A stretch of 64,000 nt of DNA. It comes from Candidatus Planktophila sulfonica (lineage in GTDB: Bacteria; Actinomycetota; Actinomycetes; Nanopelagicales; Nanopelagicaceae). Made by a program: the position numbers and the translations under genes. The stretch is taken from contig NZ_CP016773.1 of NCBI RefSeq assembly GCF_002288065.1, positions 62,001-126,000 of the forward strand, in the 5' to 3' direction. A model generated the notes under the pieces. That model made no database searches. It was not told where the DNA came from and saw nothing but the letters and a program-made list of their open reading frames with translations. Below, in pieces: positions 1 to 8,151 of this stretch (the stretch's first letter is position 1; the number at the start of each line of letters is the position of its first letter).

Positions 1-1
1 C

Positions 2-1168
2 AATGAATTCTATGTAAGAGTTGAAAACTATGACGCAAGCTTTATCTGGACACCCGAGGTAACCAGAGGCTTCGTCACGCAGCCAATGCCAGGGCTCTTC
101 CGCGTCTATGGGTTCTCATGGTCAGAAGGATCCATATTCTTAAAAGTTACCTCAACCAAGCTAGGTTTTAAGCCAGGTTTTAGTACATTCATAAAAACAC
201 CACCCGCACCATCACCAAGCCCATCACCAAGCCCATCACCAAGCCCATCACCGGCATATTTCGTCTCTATAATCGCGGTTGATAAAGCTGCAATCACAAC
301 AGGACAATCTGTAACCGTAAATTTCAGTCTTACAACAACTAGTATCTCTAGGTTTGATCAACCGCTCACAGTGCTTTTTGGCATTGAATATGATGAGTAT
401 TTTCCTGGCACTCCAGCGAGATTAGTCTCTGGCAATATCTCAAGTGGAAGCTATACGGCTACCGTCAGCCTTCCAAAGCTTGCCCCCGGTGGTATCTATC
501 CAGTCTATATTTTTAGCCAAGGCTTTATAAGCGTCAAGGGACCATCGGTGAACTTCACACCAAGCCCAACACCAAGCCCAACACCAAGCCCAACACCAAG
601 CCCAACACCAAGCCCAACACCAAGCCCAACACCAAGCCCAACACCAAGCCCAACACCAAGCCCAACACCAAGCCCAACACCAACAGTTTCGACACCGCCA
701 GTTGCTCCGATAACTGTCGTTGACTATGCAAAACCAGTCATACGAGAGAACTCAGGCTATTTCACTCCATACTCAGACGGCGTGATCAATCCACAAAATC
801 CAAGCATAGTTAAATACATAACCTGGCCAGGTTTCCAAATAACCGCATCAGCTCAATCGGATGATGGACTTTCCGCTATGTACCTTCGTATGTTTTATCC
901 AGATTCCACATCGAATTTGGTCCCCATAACTGTTGATATGAGCTCAACTTTGCCTTGTGGTCCTTGGCCTGCCTCGGAATCCTCAAAAAAAGGTTGTGGA
1001 AATTTCTTCAACTACGGTCAAGCCACTCGAACAATTAGCATTGACGCAGGAGTCCTAAAGGCGCTCCCTAATGGTAAATATAGGTTTCAAGCTCAAGTTA
1101 GAGGATGGGTTTCGAATAAGTATTCAGAATGGACAGACATCGCAGTCCTTACAATTCAAAATAACTAA
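2..1168 (+). CDS. Secreted/surface protein with PSPT stalks (5' partial)
   Basis: The reading frame is open from base 2, so the gene begins left of the window and at least 388 residues are visible. Two proline-rich low-complexity stretches, a short (PS)n and a longer (PSPT)n, separate beta-rich segments that look like Ig-like or adhesin modules. The last segment ends in a Trp-containing region ([13 protein letters not shown]). Pro/Ser/Thr linkers of this kind are common in cell-wall-spanning or exported proteins, so a surface location is inferred. No catalytic motif is recognised and the signal peptide would lie outside the window. The next gene is convergent, 19 bases away, and encodes a sugar-nucleotide enzyme, which fits a cell-envelope locus. 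Confidence 0.7.
   Translation, partial: NEFYVRVENYDASFIWTPEVTRGFVTQPMPGLFRVYGFSWSEGSIFLKVTSTKLGFKPGFSTFIKTPPAPSPSPSPSPSPSPSPAYFVSIIAVDKAAITTGQSVTVNFSLTTTSISRFDQPLTVLFGIEYDEYFPGTPARLVSGNISSGSYTATVSLPKLAPGGIYPVYIFSQGFISVKGPSVNFTPSPTPSPTPSPTPSPTPSPTPSPTPSPTPSPTPSPTPSPTPTVSTPPVAPITVVDYAKPVIRENSGYFTPYSDGVINPQNPSIVKYITWPGFQITASAQSDDGLSAMYLRMFYPDSTSNLVPITVDMSSTLPCGPWPASESSKKGCGNFFNYGQATRTISIDAGVLKALPNGKYRFQAQVRGWVSNKYSEWTDIAVLTIQNN
215..250 (+). repeat. Three tandem 12-base units encoding PSPS
   Basis: The 12-mer ccaagcccatca occurs three times head to tail and encodes a Pro-Ser stalk. It differs from the second array downstream by one base (t for a at position 10), which turns Thr codons into Ser codons. 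Confidence 0.9.
560..685 (+). repeat. Ten-copy 12-base minisatellite encoding PSPT
   Basis: The unit ccaagcccaaca is repeated ten times without a visible mismatch (560-679), followed by half a unit. It encodes a (PSPT)n linker. Since 12 is a multiple of three, gain or loss of units by slippage would keep the frame and only change stalk length. Confidence 0.93.
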
Positions 1169-1187
1169 TGATTTTATCCGTTTTTCC

Positions 1188-2138
1188 TTAGAAATCCCTA
1201 GAGATTGAACACTTGATTATTGATTCAAGATTATGCACAGGCGCCCAACCAATAGCATTCCTAATCTTTGAAATATCAGGCACGCGGCGTTGCATATCCT
1301 CAAAGCCTTCAGGGTAGGCGTCTGCATAGGGAACGTACTTAATCTCCGACTTAGATTCGGTGAGATTGATTATCTTCTCTGCTAGCTGCTTGATGGTCGT
1401 TTCACCTGTACCACCGACGTTGAAGTAATCGCCAATGGTGGCTTCTGTGTCGACTAGGGTCAAAACAGCTCTTACTGCGTCCTCAACGTGGCAGAAGACG
1501 CGAGACTGACTACCGTCGTCATAGATGACAATGTCTTCATTTTTGAGGGCGGCTTGAATAAAACGGGGAACAACCATGCCGTATTGACCGGTTTGCCGTG
1601 GGCCGACGGTATTAAAGAAGCGAACTGTGGTGACTCTGAGGCCATGGGTCTTGTGAAGTGTATGTGCCACAGCTTCCTCAAGCGCTTTTGCGTCAGAGTA
1701 TGTCCAGCGAATCTTCTGCGGCGCGCCAACGACACGATCTGATTCCTCGTGAAGTGGTTGGTTGGGATTCTTGCCGTAGATCTCTGAGGTAGATGCGATG
1801 AGAAGGCGCTTGTTATGTTTTGTGGCTGCGTTGAGAACTACTTCAGAACCAGAGAAGTTGCGGTCAATGGATTCAATGGTGTGTTCCATGATGTTCTTAA
1901 CGCCTAGGGCTGCGGCCATGTGAAAGACAAGGTCTGATTCAGCGACTAGTTTGTCGACGAGTTCTTTATCGCGGATGTCGCCCTCGTGAACGATGATCTT
2001 GCCTTCCAGGTGAGCGATGTTCTTCTTTGAGCCAGTCGATAGGTTGTCGAGGATTGTGACACTATCGCCACGGGCGATGAGGGCATCTGCAAGGTGTGAA
2101 CCGATGAAACCGGCACCACCGGTGATGAAAGCGCGCAT
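1188..2138 (-). CDS. NAD-dependent epimerase/dehydratase (extended SDR)
   Basis: This 316-residue protein has the N-terminal Rossmann signature GGAGFIGSHL (residues 7-16) and the YSDAK (YxxxK) catalytic pair near residue 147, with a conserved SEIYG segment just before it. It belongs to the extended SDR family that acts on nucleotide sugars (UDP-glucose 4-epimerase, dTDP-glucose dehydratase and relatives); the exact substrate cannot be told. The product probably feeds cell-surface glycans. A TAGACT hexamer lies 7 bases before the ATG, so the mRNA is probably leaderless. Confidence 0.85.
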   Translation of the reverse strand: MRAFITGGAGFIGSHLADALIARGDSVTILDNLSTGSKKNIAHLEGKIIVHEGDIRDKELVDKLVAESDLVFHMAAALGVKNIMEHTIESIDRNFSGSEVVLNAATKHNKRLLIASTSEIYGKNPNQPLHEESDRVVGAPQKIRWTYSDAKALEEAVAHTLHKTHGLRVTTVRFFNTVGPRQTGQYGMVVPRFIQAALKNEDIVIYDDGSQSRVFCHVEDAVRAVLTLVDTEATIGDYFNVGGTGETTIKQLAEKIINLTESKSEIKYVPYADAYPEGFEDMQRRVPDISKIRNAIGWAPVHNLESIIKCSISRDF

Positions 2139-2145
2139 GGGTGTG

Positions 2146-2151
2146 AGTCTA
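2146..2151 (-). promoter_or_regulatory. -10 element of leaderless epimerase gene
   Basis: On the minus strand TAGACT ends 7 bases before the ATG at 2138. No Shine-Dalgarno fits between them, as expected when transcription starts at the A of the start codon. Confidence 0.55.
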
Positions 2152-2228
2152 TCTTTTATGGCTGATTGTTAAGTGGTGGCTCGGGTTACATGCAGGTGGT
2201 TCTCAGGAAAGTAGGAGAGAGTTTGGCT

Positions 2229-3584
2229 ATGAAAAGCACTGGGGCCACGTATAAGAAGTACTCATCGGCTGGGGTTGATTGGGCTTCGTGGTTCTTAGGG
2301 ATTGGGTTGGGGCTGACGTTGGCTCTGCAGGTGACGACGATGAGAAAGAGCGGTATCTCATCGGTCTATGCGGTGGTGGCATCTGTATCGCGTTTGGCGG
2401 CCCTTACAGGGACTTTCTTTGCGGTGGTGGGCATCTTCCTGATTGCGCGTATTCCGTGGGTTGAACGCGGGGTTGGGCACGATCGATTGGTGACCTGGCA
2501 TCGAAAGCTGGGGCCGTGGAGTTTGTATCTCATTGGGGCGCATGTGCTCTTTATCGTGGTGTCATCGGCTGGGCAGGATGGCGTGATGCTGGCTGTTGAG
2601 ATGTGGCGGATGGTTAATTCGATGGCGTGGATGTGGCCAGCACTGGCTGGATTTATTTTAATGGTGATGGCGGGAGTGACTTCATATAAGAAGGCGCGAG
2701 CAAAGATGAGTTATGAGACATGGTGGATTATCCATATCTATACCTACATCGCTATCGCAGTTTCATTTATGCACCAAGTGCTTAATGGTCAGATGTTTGT
2801 AGGGCATCCACTTAATCGTTTGTACTGGACTTCACTTTATGTGTTGATGGCTGTCTGTGTTATCTACTACCGATTTGGTATTCCTTTGTGGCGCTCGCTG
2901 CAACTTAATTTAGTTGTGGACAAAGTTGTTGTTGAGGGACCAGGGGTTATCTCGGTAATTATGAAGGGTCGCAACCTGCATAAGTTGGCGGCTGAAGGCG
3001 GACAGTTCTTTGGGTGGCGCTTCTTAACTCGCGGTCACTTCTTGATGTCACATCCTTATTCTCTGTCGGCTGCGCCGACTGAGAATTTCTTGCGTGTGAC
3101 TGTAAAGGATTTAGGTGATCACTCTCGCTCACTTGCATTCTTGAAGCGTGGAACACGAGTATTTGTAGAAGGGCCTTATGGTGCCTTTACTGCAGGGCGT
3201 GCAACCAGACCGCATGTGGTGATGGTTGGTGGCGGTGTTGGCATTACGCCCATTCGTGCGCTGATGGATGAGTTTAAGAATGGCGTGCAATTAGAAGTTA
3301 TCTATCGAGTATCGCGCAAAGAAGATTTGGTGCTAAAGGAAGAACTTGATTACCTACAGGCTAATTCGGGGGGCACGATTCGGGTTCATTACTTGGTGGG
3401 CTCTCGTAAGAATCATCCGATGGATGCGAAGGCGCTTGAAGAACTGGTTCCACGTATTGCTGACTCAGATATCTACATCTGTGGCCCTGGGCCGCTTGTA
3501 GAGACCGTAAAAAAGGCTGCTGAGGACCTCGGAGTGCCTAAGAACCGCTTCCATGATGAAGCTTTTGCTTTTCACTCCGAGTAA
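2229..3584 (+). CDS. Ferric-reductase-like transmembrane flavoprotein
   Basis: The 451-residue protein has an N-terminal membrane domain of about six helices containing paired histidines expected to hold two haems (around WHRKLG...IGAHV and IIHIY...FMHQV). It is followed by a ferredoxin-reductase-type FAD domain (HPYSLS) and a C-terminal NAD(P)H domain (GGGVGITPIR; CGPGPLV). It would pass electrons from cytosolic NAD(P)H across the membrane. I chose the ATG at 2229 because AGGAGAGA (2213-2220) sits 8 bases upstream; an in-frame TTG at 2166 and ATG at 2190 lack a comparable site. The next two genes encode an FMN-binding protein and ApbE, so the likely acceptor is the flavinylated protein rather than iron itself. 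Confidence 0.88.
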   Translation: MKSTGATYKKYSSAGVDWASWFLGIGLGLTLALQVTTMRKSGISSVYAVVASVSRLAALTGTFFAVVGIFLIARIPWVERGVGHDRLVTWHRKLGPWSLYLIGAHVLFIVVSSAGQDGVMLAVEMWRMVNSMAWMWPALAGFILMVMAGVTSYKKARAKMSYETWWIIHIYTYIAIAVSFMHQVLNGQMFVGHPLNRLYWTSLYVLMAVCVIYYRFGIPLWRSLQLNLVVDKVVVEGPGVISVIMKGRNLHKLAAEGGQFFGWRFLTRGHFLMSHPYSLSAAPTENFLRVTVKDLGDHSRSLAFLKRGTRVFVEGPYGAFTAGRATRPHVVMVGGGVGITPIRALMDEFKNGVQLEVIYRVSRKEDLVLKEELDYLQANSGGTIRVHYLVGSRKNHPMDAKALEELVPRIADSDIYICGPGPLVETVKKAAEDLGVPKNRFHDEAFAFHSE

Positions 3585-3659
3585 AAGTCGGTTGGTATTC
3601 GTAGACTGACCAGAGAGCTGGCTCAGTTACTTCTCAGGTTAGGAAGAGATAGTTTCGGT

Positions 3660-4280
3660 ATGAAACGTGGACTATTAATAGCAGGTGGCACTGTCGGTGG
3701 GCTTGGTGCTGTCTTGGCCATAACACCGCCGCAATTGGGATCTACAGATAGCGTTGCATCACTTTCGGGTTCGATGGGTACGACAACTACTGTCGCTACT
3801 ACACAAGCACCTGTTGCGAATTCGCCAACACCTGTTGCGACCAAGGTTGTGGCAAGTGCCAAGCCAAGTGCAGCAGCAACTCAAGCTTCGGCTACGCCGA
3901 CTGCTACGAAATCTGCAGTGGCAACGCCAGCGCCAACCAAGTCTGCAGCTGCTGTAAGCAGTGGTGGATATTCAGGAACTGTGACAGGTGCTTCATTTAG
4001 TGCGCGTAATTATGGAACACTTTCTGCAACAGTGACTTTTAGCAATGGCAAGATTACAAATGTTTCAGCATCACAGTCTCCTGTTTCCTGGGCGCAGCGT
4101 GCGCTATCTGCAGTGGTTCCATTTGTGAATGCTGGATCAATTACCGTGGAACAGATTAAGCAGTACTCTGCTGCGCAGCTTCCATGTTCTACACAAAACA
4201 GTTGTCGTTCACAGGCATCATTTACTGCTGAAGCTTTCTGGTCATCTGTGAAGTCAGCAATTACAAAGGCCGGTGTGTGA
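3660..4280 (+). CDS. FMN-binding domain protein, membrane-anchored
   Basis: This 206-residue protein has an N-terminal hydrophobic anchor (residues 4-22), a long Ala/Thr/Pro/Ser spacer (about 30-105) and a C-terminal FMN_bind domain beginning at GGYSGTVTGASF. In this family ApbE attaches FMN through a phosphoester to Thr in an SGAT motif. The aligned position here reads SQASFT, so the acceptor is probably Ser, or the neighbouring Thr. The protein is expected outside the membrane, taking electrons from the reductase encoded upstream. AGGAAGAG (3641-3648) is the ribosome site. Its stop overlaps the ApbE start (GTGA). Confidence 0.82.
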   Translation: MKRGLLIAGGTVGGLGAVLAITPPQLGSTDSVASLSGSMGTTTTVATTQAPVANSPTPVATKVVASAKPSAAATQASATPTATKSAVATPAPTKSAAAVSSGGYSGTVTGASFSARNYGTLSATVTFSNGKITNVSASQSPVSWAQRALSAVVPFVNAGSITVEQIKQYSAAQLPCSTQNSCRSQASFTAEAFWSSVKSAITKAGV

Positions 4281-5038
4281 GCGTAAAACGACTCGTTGAA
4301 ACCTGGGGAACGGTTGTTGTTATTGAGGCAACCTCGTCAGGGTTAGATGATGTTGCTGTAAGTGCTGCAGTTGATGCAGTCGAAGAATTCTTTTATCAAG
4401 TAGATCGAGATTTTTCGACATATAAATCAGATTCGCAGGTTTCGCTAATTCGCCGAAGTGAGTTATCGATTGACGATGCAAGTGAATATGTGCAGCAAGT
4501 CTGGGCGCTATGCGAAATTTCTCGAGAGTTAACTCTGGGTGCCTTTGATCCCTGGAAAGCCGAAGGCGGTTTTGATCCGTCGGGGCTTGTTAAAGGGTGG
4601 GCAGCTGAAGTCGGCGCGCAGATGCTGGTTGAGGCAGGGGTTGAAAAGGTATTGATTAATGCCTCTGGGGACATAGTTCTGCGGGGTGGGAAGCCTGAAG
4701 GTGGGCCGTGGAATATAGGTATTGCTAGCCCTGATGATGTTGAGAAATTTGTGAAGTTCTTTGATGTTGTTGATGGATCAGTTGCTACTAGTGGAGATTA
4801 TGAAAAGGGTGCACACATCGTTGATCCGCATACGGGGTTGATTGCTATTGGTGCGCGCTCAGCAAGCGTTATTGGCCCTGATGGGGCAATCTGTGATGCG
4901 CTGGCAACAGCGTTGATGGTTGATGGAGTGGACGCGCAGAAGTGGATTGGCCGACCAGAGTTAAGCGATTACTCTTTTTGGACAATCAATCGCCACGATG
5001 GAACAGCGTGGTCGTACGGACCTAATAAAGGATATTAA
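4277..5038 (+). CDS. apbE: FAD:protein FMN transferase (ApbE family)
   Basis: This 253-residue protein carries ApbE family landmarks: FDPSGLVKGWAAE (flavin and Mg site), LINASGDI, the TSGDYEKG segment, HIVDPHTG and CDALATALM. The enzyme moves FMN from FAD onto Thr/Ser of exported FMN_bind domains. It starts at a GTG that overlaps the stop of the FMN-binding protein by 4 bases, which ties enzyme and substrate in one operon. I see no clear signal peptide or lipobox, so the mature location is uncertain. Confidence 0.88.
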   Translation: MSVKRLVETWGTVVVIEATSSGLDDVAVSAAVDAVEEFFYQVDRDFSTYKSDSQVSLIRRSELSIDDASEYVQQVWALCEISRELTLGAFDPWKAEGGFDPSGLVKGWAAEVGAQMLVEAGVEKVLINASGDIVLRGGKPEGGPWNIGIASPDDVEKFVKFFDVVDGSVATSGDYEKGAHIVDPHTGLIAIGARSASVIGPDGAICDALATALMVDGVDAQKWIGRPELSDYSFWTINRHDGTAWSYGPNKGY

Positions 5039-5958
5039 GCGCTTGCTGAGTTGAGCTTCATTATTTCATACTCAGAAAGGTGAACAACCTCGATGATTTC
5101 AATCAGTTGCTCGACTGTGCGAGCAGATGCGATTGGCGTGCTGACTTGTGGGTTAGAACGAAGCCAAGCAAGTGCAATTGCTGAAACTGATGAGTTGTGT
5201 GCTTTGGCAATTTCATCAAGGGCCGCAACTACTGCCCAACCTTTATCGGTTTGATATTCCTTGACGCCATCTGCGCGGACTGAATCCACGGTTACGCCGG
5301 GGCGGTACTTACCTGAAAGGAATCCGCGGGCGAGTGAGTAGAAAGGAAGAGCGCTGAGGTTGTTGGTTGCTAGAACGTCTTGTTGCTCTGATTCAAATGG
5401 ATTGCGCTCCATGAGGTTGTAATGATCTTGAAGAGCGATGTATTGAGGCAAGCCTTGCTCTTTAGAAATATTGAGAGCTTCTTGAAGACGTGCACCTGTG
5501 TGTTGAGATGCTGCGATGTGGCGAACTTTTCCTTCGCTAATTAGCTGTGCGTATGCGCCCAAGGTTTCTGCCATAGGCACTTCGGCATCGTCGTGATGTG
5601 AATAGTAGATATCGATGTAATCGGTTTGTAGGCGGCGAAGTGAGTCATTGCAGGCGGCGATGATGTTCTCGGGGCGAAGGCCTGGGCGGGTGGAAAGCTT
5701 GGCGACCTTTGTGGCAATGACGAATTTGCTGCGATCTTGTGACTTAAGCCAGGTGCCGATGATGGTCTCGGATTCGCCGCCCTTGTTGCCGGGTTTCCAT
5801 TCGCTATAGACATCAGCGGTATCGATGAAATTGCCACCGTGGGATGCATAGGCGTTTAAGACATCGTGAGACTGCTTTTCGTCTGCGGTCCAGCCAAATA
5901 CGTTTCCGCCGAGGCAGAGTGGGTGAACAACGAGGTCAGTTTCTGGAATTGTCAGCAT
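5035..5958 (-). CDS. Aldo/keto reductase
   Basis: This 307-residue TIM-barrel oxidoreductase shows the AKR tetrad: Asp and Tyr in DTADVYSEW, Lys in FVIATKVAK and His in IYYSHHDD. It probably reduces carbonyl compounds with NADPH; the substrate is unknown. Its stop codon shares bases with the stop of apbE (TTAA at 5035-5038). The start lies in a 20-base divergent gap with TATCAT 6 bases upstream. Confidence 0.88.
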   Translation of the reverse strand: MLTIPETDLVVHPLCLGGNVFGWTADEKQSHDVLNAYASHGGNFIDTADVYSEWKPGNKGGESETIIGTWLKSQDRSKFVIATKVAKLSTRPGLRPENIIAACNDSLRRLQTDYIDIYYSHHDDAEVPMAETLGAYAQLISEGKVRHIAASQHTGARLQEALNISKEQGLPQYIALQDHYNLMERNPFESEQQDVLATNNLSALPFYSLARGFLSGKYRPGVTVDSVRADGVKEYQTDKGWAVVAALDEIAKAHNSSVSAIALAWLRSNPQVSTPIASARTVEQLIEIIEVVHLSEYEIMKLNSASA

Positions 5959-5964
5959 TGAGCC

Positions 5965-5972
5965 ATGATACT
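5965..5972. promoter_or_regulatory. Overlapping divergent -10 elements
   Basis: The gap between the divergent starts is only 20 bases. On the minus strand TATCAT (5970-5965) ends 6 bases before the aldo/keto reductase ATG. On the plus strand GATACT (5967-5972) ends 6 bases before a GTG at 5979. The two hexamers share four base pairs, so the two polymerases could not bind at once. Confidence 0.45.
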
Positions 5973-5978
5973 TGCGTG

Positions 5979-6467
5979 GTGGCGACGACTGGTGGGTTTA
6001 CAAGTGAAGGTTTGGCTCTCGAGGCCAAGGCTTTGCAGTTGTCATCGTTGACGCAGGCGGAGGCACTTGAAATCGGTGCGATTGCACAGGCGATTGGTTT
6101 AGAGCGAAAGCTCCCGATTGCTGTTGAAGTACGAATGAAAGATTGGATCGTCTTTCACGCATCACTGCCGGGATCGTCACCAGAAAATGATTGGTGGATT
6201 GGTCGCAAGGCGCGCGTTGTGAATTTAACGGGGCGTTCAACAATTCATGAGCGAGTGATTGCTGAAGAACAAGGAATTGATTGGCATGCAGAAAAAGGTT
6301 TAGAGGAAGAGTTGTATGCAATTCATGGTGGTGGACTTGCACTCAACGTTGTTGGTTTAGGGTTGACCGGTATTTTAATTGTTAGCGGGTTGCCACAAGT
6401 GGAAGATCACTTGTTGGGTGTTGAAGTAATTACCGAATATTTGGCACGTAAAGGAGAACAGCAGTGA
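5979..6467 (+). CDS. UPF0303 / haem-degrading-domain family protein
   Basis: About 162 residues resemble the UPF0303 (DUF336-like) family: EIGAIAQAIG near the start, PIAVEV, a WWIGRKARVV block and a C-terminal GILIVSGLP. The biochemical role of this family is poorly defined. The frame is open upstream through the opposing gene, so the start is uncertain. I prefer GTG 5979 because a possible -10 lies 6 bases before it and no Shine-Dalgarno is visible; GTG 5976 is the alternative. The stop overlaps the start of the sugar kinase gene by 4 bases, so it heads a sugar operon. Confidence 0.72.
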   Translation: MATTGGFTSEGLALEAKALQLSSLTQAEALEIGAIAQAIGLERKLPIAVEVRMKDWIVFHASLPGSSPENDWWIGRKARVVNLTGRSTIHERVIAEEQGIDWHAEKGLEEELYAIHGGGLALNVVGLGLTGILIVSGLPQVEDHLLGVEVITEYLARKGEQQ

Positions 6468-7372
6468 GCATCTGGGTCTGTGGTGAGGTGCTTATTGATT
6501 TAATTCCTGGCGCTGATGGTGTGCGCGTTCCACATGTGGGTGGAGGGCCAGCAAATACCGCAAAGGCGCTTGCGCGCTTGGGCCATGATGTGCAATTTAT
6601 TGATGGCATTTCTAGTGATCAGTACGGTGAGATGTCTCGTAAAGAGTTGCTTGATGACGAAGTGAAGTTAGATCTAGCTTTGAAGAGTGATAAGCCAACA
6701 TGTTTAGCGATTGTGTCACTTGCTGAAAATGGTGGGGCATCGTATGAATTTGAAATTGATGGAACAGCGACCTTTGATTTCTCACTTGACTGGTTGCCAG
6801 ACTCATCACGTTATAAGCCAAATGTGCTTCATATAGGCACATTGGTCACTGTTATTCAGCCAGGTGCTGATGTTCTCTATGACTGGGCTATTCGGGTGGC
6901 TGAGTTTGCACCCATTGTCTTTGATCCCAACATTCGCCCTGCTGTAATGGGAGACCGCGAGAAGTATCAGATGGCAGTTGAAAAGTGGGCTGCTATCTCA
7001 TCTGTCATCAAGGTCAGCGATGACGATATGGCTTGGTTATATCCAGATCAGAAGTACCAAGACGTTGCACAGCGCTGGATTAGCGATGGTGCTGCTCTTG
7101 TGGTGATTACTCGTGGTGCTGACGGCCTTCTTGGAATTACTGCTGATGGTTCTGTTGAAGTGCCGGGTGTGAAGATTGAAGTCGCAGATACCGTTGGTGC
7201 AGGAGACACGGTGGGTGCAATCATTGTTGAAGCGATGATTGAAAAGGGAATCCTTAATCTCAACGATGAAATTTTGAAGGCAACTCTGCACCGCGCAGCA
7301 GTGGCTGCAGGGATTACATGTTCACGTAAGGGTGCACAGCCTCCTCACAAACATGAGTTGAAGGGTATTTAA
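6464..7372 (+). CDS. PfkB-family sugar kinase (fructokinase-like)
   Basis: This 302-residue ribokinase-fold protein has the substrate-binding GGGPANTAKALARLG at the N-terminus and the signature DTVGAGDTVGAI near residue 243, where the second Asp is the catalytic base. It phosphorylates a sugar with ATP; sequence alone does not fix which, fructose being the commonest in this subgroup. It starts at a GTG overlapping the previous stop and shares one base with the next start, so three genes are translationally coupled. Confidence 0.87.
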   Translation: MSIWVCGEVLIDLIPGADGVRVPHVGGGPANTAKALARLGHDVQFIDGISSDQYGEMSRKELLDDEVKLDLALKSDKPTCLAIVSLAENGGASYEFEIDGTATFDFSLDWLPDSSRYKPNVLHIGTLVTVIQPGADVLYDWAIRVAEFAPIVFDPNIRPAVMGDREKYQMAVEKWAAISSVIKVSDDDMAWLYPDQKYQDVAQRWISDGAALVVITRGADGLLGITADGSVEVPGVKIEVADTVGAGDTVGAIIVEAMIEKGILNLNDEILKATLHRAAVAAGITCSRKGAQPPHKHELKGI

Positions 7373-8136
7373 TGCAATTTATTGATGATGCTGAATTCCA
7401 GGTCGCTATAGATCTCGATGGCGGAGGAAAGATCACATCGATTAAATGGCGTGAGATGGAATTTACTGTTCCGTTTCGCGGAAACATTCTTTCCAATGGT
7501 TGGTATCCAATGGCTCCGTGGGCGGGGCGTATTCGCGATGGCTTGATTACATCTGGTGCTGGTGTTGAACATCAGCTTCCTACAAATATCGATCCACCGA
7601 ATGCGATTCATGGTTTCGGAATTACGTCATCATGGCAAGAGATTGGTCCGGGGCGTTCTTTATTGCATCTGCCAAAGCCATATATGGGTGCAACTGTTGA
7701 ACAGACGATTGAAGTTCTCGATGATGCAATTCGTTGGTCACTTGAATACGACGATAACGGTTGCGATATTCCTGTCTGGCTCGGAATGCATCCATGGTTT
7801 GCGCGTGATCTCGAACGAGGTGGAGCTGCTGAAATCGAATTTAGCGCTGCCAAGATGTTAAAGAGGGGTTCTGATGGCCTGCCTACAGGTGAACTCATTT
7901 CACCAACGCCAGAGCCTTGGGATGATGCCTTTACTGAAGTTCGCGGAACTCCATCAGTTATTTGGGAAGATGTAGCGCGTATCGATATCGAATCTGATGC
8001 GCCATGGTGGGTTGTTTATAACGAAGATCCAGATGGGGTTTGTATCGAGCCTCAGACCGCGCCACCGGACGCGGCTAATTTGGGTATTAGTGGTGAGAAC
8101 TACATCGAAGCCCTATTCGTTTTCTCTCAAGGGTAA
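7372..8136 (+). CDS. Aldose 1-epimerase family protein
   Basis: This 254-residue protein resembles the galactose-mutarotase fold: NAIHGFG (first His), GMHPWFAR (second His) and a C-terminal CIEPQTAPPDAANL whose Glu would be the catalytic base. It would interconvert alpha and beta anomers of a sugar, possibly the substrate of the kinase encoded just upstream, with which it shares one base. It is shorter than the 340-residue GalM of enterobacteria, as is usual for the YeaD/LacX-like branch. Confidence 0.85.
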   Translation: MQFIDDAEFQVAIDLDGGGKITSIKWREMEFTVPFRGNILSNGWYPMAPWAGRIRDGLITSGAGVEHQLPTNIDPPNAIHGFGITSSWQEIGPGRSLLHLPKPYMGATVEQTIEVLDDAIRWSLEYDDNGCDIPVWLGMHPWFARDLERGGAAEIEFSAAKMLKRGSDGLPTGELISPTPEPWDDAFTEVRGTPSVIWEDVARIDIESDAPWWVVYNEDPDGVCIEPQTAPPDAANLGISGENYIEALFVFSQG

Positions 8137-8137
8137 A

Positions 8138-8143
8138 TAGAAT
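8138..8143 (+). promoter_or_regulatory. -10 element before aminotransferase
   Basis: TAGAAT lies just after the stop of the aldose epimerase gene and 8 bases before the aminotransferase ATG. It suggests a separate, nearly leaderless transcript. Confidence 0.45.
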
Positions 8144-8151
8144 CGGCTCTT

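Noticed and set aside
560-685. Tandem repeats as a CRISPR array
   Set aside because: The units are 12 bases with no spacers and lie in frame in a protein gene.
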